Shown: positions 43,462-45,204 of the stretch, piece by piece | Layout: every line of letters begins with the position of its first letter | How positions within the stretch are numbered: position 1 is the stretch's first letter | Source: an uncultured Erysipelotrichaceae bacterium | Lineage (GTDB): Bacteria; Bacillota_I; Bacilli_A; Erysipelotrichales; Erysipelotrichaceae | NCBI GenBank assembly: GCA_944326055.1 | Contig: CALVCT010000054.1 | Span: 1 to 45,204, forward strand | Length of the DNA: 45,204 nucleotides | Direction: 5' to 3' | Program-made: the position numbers and the translations under genes | The notes under the pieces: model-generated | What the model was told of the DNA's origin: nothing | What the model saw: the letters and a program-made list of their open reading frames with translations, nothing else | The model's database searches: none

Positions 43462-44301
43462 TCAGAATATTTCGATACTATAAGCTGTATAGAACGTATT
43501 TCCACTTTCTAAGTTGATTACGCCTTCCCTTTTTTCAAACGGTACATCAACAACTTCTCGATCACCATGTGAGAACCAAGGCTCAATACAGATAAATGGT
43601 CCATTAGGAGTCCAAATGCCCCAGAAAGGATAACCAACAGCTGCAACAGTGACACCATGGCTGCCATTTGAAAGCTTGATCCAATTTGAAACGAGGTCCT
43701 TATAGATCACTGTTGGAAACTTTTTGAAGATCTCATATGACAGATCTATCTTATGATCTTCGATAAGTTTCAATTCTTCGGTATCATCTTTTTCTTTTGA
43801 AGAAAACTCAAGATGGTAATCTTCAAATCTTTCTCCAGCATATATCGGACAATTAAATGCTGGATGGAGTCCAAATCCAAATGGCATAGTCGCTTCGTCT
43901 TTATTGAAGATGCGATAACTTATCTCAAGCTTCTTAGCTATAAGACGATATGTGACTTCAAGTCTAAAATGATAAGGGTAATCTTCATATGTCTTCTCAT
44001 CATCTTCGATGTAAAGAGTCAACTGATCATCTTTTCTTTGTGCTAAAGAAAACTTCGCATGTCTTGCAAAACCATGATTCCCTAAATGGCATTCCTTACC
44101 TTTGAAGACTTGTTTTTTATCATGTGTATTTCCGACTTGTGGAAAGAGTATAGGGCTTCTTTGTGCCCAGTACTTCTCATTACCGTTCCACATGCGCTCT
44201 GAACCATCTTCTTTATAAATGATACTGTAGATCTGTGCGCCATCCGTACTGATCGTAACTTTCAGATCTTCGTTTTCTAAGATGAATTCTTCGTGCTCCA
44301 T
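43462..44301 (-). CDS. aldose 1-epimerase family protein (LacX-like)
   Basis: The 279-residue protein has the galactose-mutarotase-like fold. Typical residues are in GNHGFARHAKF, FGFGLHPAFNCPI with the catalytic-type histidine, and ICIEPWFSHGD with the acidic residue expected to act as base. This subgroup, often called LacX-like, is less well characterised than GalM and its sugar is not known. The start overlaps the pduL stop by one base (TAATG), so the two genes are co-transcribed. Confidence 0.88.
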   Translation of the reverse strand: MEHEEFILENEDLKVTISTDGAQIYSIIYKEDGSERMWNGNEKYWAQRSPILFPQVGNTHDKKQVFKGKECHLGNHGFARHAKFSLAQRKDDQLTLYIEDDEKTYEDYPYHFRLEVTYRLIAKKLEISYRIFNKDEATMPFGFGLHPAFNCPIYAGERFEDYHLEFSSKEKDDTEELKLIEDHKIDLSYEIFKKFPTVIYKDLVSNWIKLSNGSHGVTVAAVGYPFWGIWTPNGPFICIEPWFSHGDREVVDVPFEKREGVINLESGNTFYTAYSIEIF

Positions 44302-44870
44302 TACTTGATGATCTCGCCTTCAGCGTTGCCTTTAAGACCAGCTGCATTCGATTCGTCAGTATCGATGTGCATAGCTAGTGCAAACTTTTCTGAAACTCTG
44401 ACAACTGTATCTCCAAAGATAAGGCTACGACCGTCGCTATCGATCTTGACAGAGACGATATCTCCGTTCTTAACACCATACTTTTCTGCATCAGCCGGTG
44501 TCATATGGATGTGCCTTTTAGCTGCAATAACACCCTCTGAGATCTGGATCTCACCACATGGGCCTGCTAATGTGATACCATGGGTTCCTGCAATATCTCC
44601 TGATTCTCTGATCATAGCTTCAACACCTAAAGAACGTGCATCAGTAAGTGATACTTCAACTTGTGCTGCATTCCTTTCAGGTCCTAAAACAGACATCTTC
44701 ATCTCACTTCTTGGACCTTTTACAACGACTTTCTCTTCACAAGCAAACTGTCCAGGTTGTGATAGATACTTTTTTACCGTCAACTCATGTCCTTTACCGA
44801 ATAATGTTTCTACTTGATCACGTGTAAGATGTACGTGTCTAGCAGAAGTTTCAACTAATATCTTGTCCAT
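44301..44870 (-). CDS. pduL: PduL-type phosphate acyltransferase (phosphotransacetylase)
   Basis: PduL-type enzymes interconvert acyl-CoA and acyl phosphate, supplying acetyl or propionyl phosphate for ATP formation. The two zinc-binding histidine motifs SARHVHLT and AAKRHIHMT are present, as are GPRSEMKMSVLGPERN and the GPCGEI segment. ATG 44870 starts MDKILVETSARHVHL, with AGAGAGG upstream, giving 189 residues. The frame is open back to 44990, but a TATAAT at 44898-44903 lies within that stretch, so it is probably not translated. With no encapsulation-type N-terminus and no shell-protein genes nearby, a housekeeping acetate role is likelier than a microcompartment one. Confidence 0.9.
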   Translation of the reverse strand: MDKILVETSARHVHLTRDQVETLFGKGHELTVKKYLSQPGQFACEEKVVVKGPRSEMKMSVLGPERNAAQVEVSLTDARSLGVEAMIRESGDIAGTHGITLAGPCGEIQISEGVIAAKRHIHMTPADAEKYGVKNGDIVSVKIDSDGRSLIFGDTVVRVSEKFALAMHIDTDESNAAGLKGNAEGEIIK

Positions 44871-44890
44871 TTGAAATTCCTCTCTTTCAT

Positions 44891-44903
44891 CAAATAGATT
44901 ATA
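44891..44903 (-). promoter_or_regulatory. -10 element for pduL
   Basis: TATAAT on the minus strand (44898-44903) would start a transcript about 20 bases before ATG 44870. The -35 region is weak (GTGAAA at 17-base spacing). Confidence 0.5.
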
Positions 44904-44951
44904 GTACAAGCGTAAGTCATTTTCACTCGAAAGTGCATCGATTTTTTCCTC

Positions 44952-44980
44952 TTGTATTTTATTTGAAAATGCCCTAAAAT
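44952..44980 (+). promoter_or_regulatory. promoter of tRNA-Leu
   Basis: -35 TTGTAT (44952-44957) and -10 TAAAAT (44975-44980) have exactly 17-base spacing, ending 15 bases before the mature tRNA start. Confidence 0.7.
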
Positions 44981-44995
44981 AATCAAGCACGACAT

Positions 44996-45078
44996 GCGCG
45001 TGTGGTGAAATTGGTAAACACGATAGACTTAGGATCTATTGCTTCGGCTTGGGGGTTCGAGTCCCTTCACGCGCACCA
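44996..45078 (+). tRNA. tRNA-Leu (anticodon UAG)
   Basis: The acceptor arms GCGCGTG (44996-45002) and CACGCGC (45068-45074) pair fully, followed by discriminator A and an encoded CCA. The anticodon arm is ATAGA-CTTAGGA-TCTAT with TAG at the centre, reading CUA and other CUN leucine codons. GGTTCGAGTCC marks the T arm, and the long variable arm around GCTTCGGC is that of a class II tRNA. It is a single tRNA on the plus strand. Confidence 0.96.
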
Positions 45079-45102
45079 TTTATCGTTCACAAGGGGATGT
45101 TT

Positions 45103-45131
45103 CAAAACCTATAATCAAAAATTAGGTTTTG
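45103..45131. terminator. terminator after tRNA-Leu, shared with the convergent right-edge gene
   Basis: CAAAACCTA (45103-45111) pairs with TAGGTTTTG (45123-45131). Runs of A and T at both ends give a U-tract in both directions. It overlaps the stop codon of the minus-strand partial gene. Confidence 0.65.
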
Positions 45132-45204
45132 ACGCCTCTTTTCTTATAGTTACCACGATAGCTCTCCTTGCTTAGTTGGTTAGGACTTTTACGCTTCTTT
45201 CTGT
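45122..45204 (-). CDS. C-terminal end of an unidentified basic protein (partial, right edge)
   Basis: A minus-strand frame enters from the right edge and gives 26 codons before TAA at 45122-45124. The residues (KKRKSPNQLSKESYRGNYK, then KRGVKT) are strongly basic, which suits a nucleic-acid-binding tail. I do not recognise the family. A terminator-shaped hairpin overlaps the stop, which supports a real gene end. Confidence 0.4.
   Translation of the reverse strand, partial: RKKRKSPNQLSKESYRGNYKKRGVKT

Noticed and set aside
43429-43463. GATGAG...CTCATC as a terminator after the aldose-epimerase gene
   Set aside because: The arms are only 6 bases with a 23-base loop, and the stretch is already explained by the trxA promoter.
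44871-44990. A 40-residue N-terminal extension of PduL as an encapsulation peptide for a microcompartment
   Set aside because: ATG 44870 has a good ribosome-binding site and begins the conserved domain. A TATAAT lies inside the extension, and no shell-protein genes are present.

Overview
The window is a dense chromosomal segment of a low-GC Gram-positive bacterium. The gene set suggests an Erysipelotrichia-like Firmicute, related to the lineage that gave rise to the Mollicutes: HrcA/CIRCE heat-shock control, an Asp23 protein, the DnaB/DnaI primosome, RNase J, a LemA-DUF3137 pair, long-form HPF, a DUF2779 protein and a small protein of the kind seen in Mollicutes. This placement is inference from gene content and order. 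No prophage, CRISPR array or intact insertion sequence is visible. Nearly all genes lie on the minus strand. The plus strand carries a TtcA-like gene, a def-rnj-lemA-DUF3137 operon and a tRNA-Leu.

Layout from left to right. Positions 1-731 form a gene-poor, decayed-looking stretch with a terminator. Positions 732-4147 hold an Asp23-like gene and a truB-ribF-rRNA methyltransferase operon. Positions 4195-5584 hold a TtcA-like gene that converges with a SPOUT methyltransferase. Positions 5640-12881 hold the chaperone regulon hrcA-grpE-dnaK-dnaJ plus clpB, with two CIRCE-type sites before hrcA and one before clpB. Positions 12886-15067 hold an SEDS protein gene, rsmD and coaD. Positions 15121-18788 hold the plus-strand def-rnj-lemA-DUF3137 operon. 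Positions 18811-28240 form a long minus-strand run: a metal-binding-lipoprotein homologue, polA, mutM, coaE, dnaB, dnaI, pfkA, pyk. Positions 28248-31906 hold pnp, trmB and yebC. Positions 31949-34639 hold ptsI and an orphan PssD/PssE-like glycosyltransferase pair. Positions 34740-37092 hold DUF2779, HPF and a small HTH-like protein. Positions 37162-42961 hold a polyamine locus: regulator, potA, potB, potC, AEC permease, potD. Positions 43085-44870 hold trxA, an aldose-epimerase-like gene and pduL. The tRNA-Leu(UAG) is at 44996-45078, and the end of another gene appears at the right edge.

Three points stand out. First, at least seven genes lack a Shine-Dalgarno sequence and have a sigma-A-type -10 element ending only 6-8 bases before the start codon, which predicts leaderless mRNAs; two divergent pairs (4147/4195 and 15067/15121) show it on both sides. 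Second, PotA is about 160-180 residues longer than usual because two related Ig-like-looking repeats sit inside its C-terminal TOBE domain. Third, a 17-bp palindrome before potD recurs with one mismatch in the leader of the XRE-cupin regulator gene, which points to an autoregulated polyamine regulon that also contains an AEC permease.
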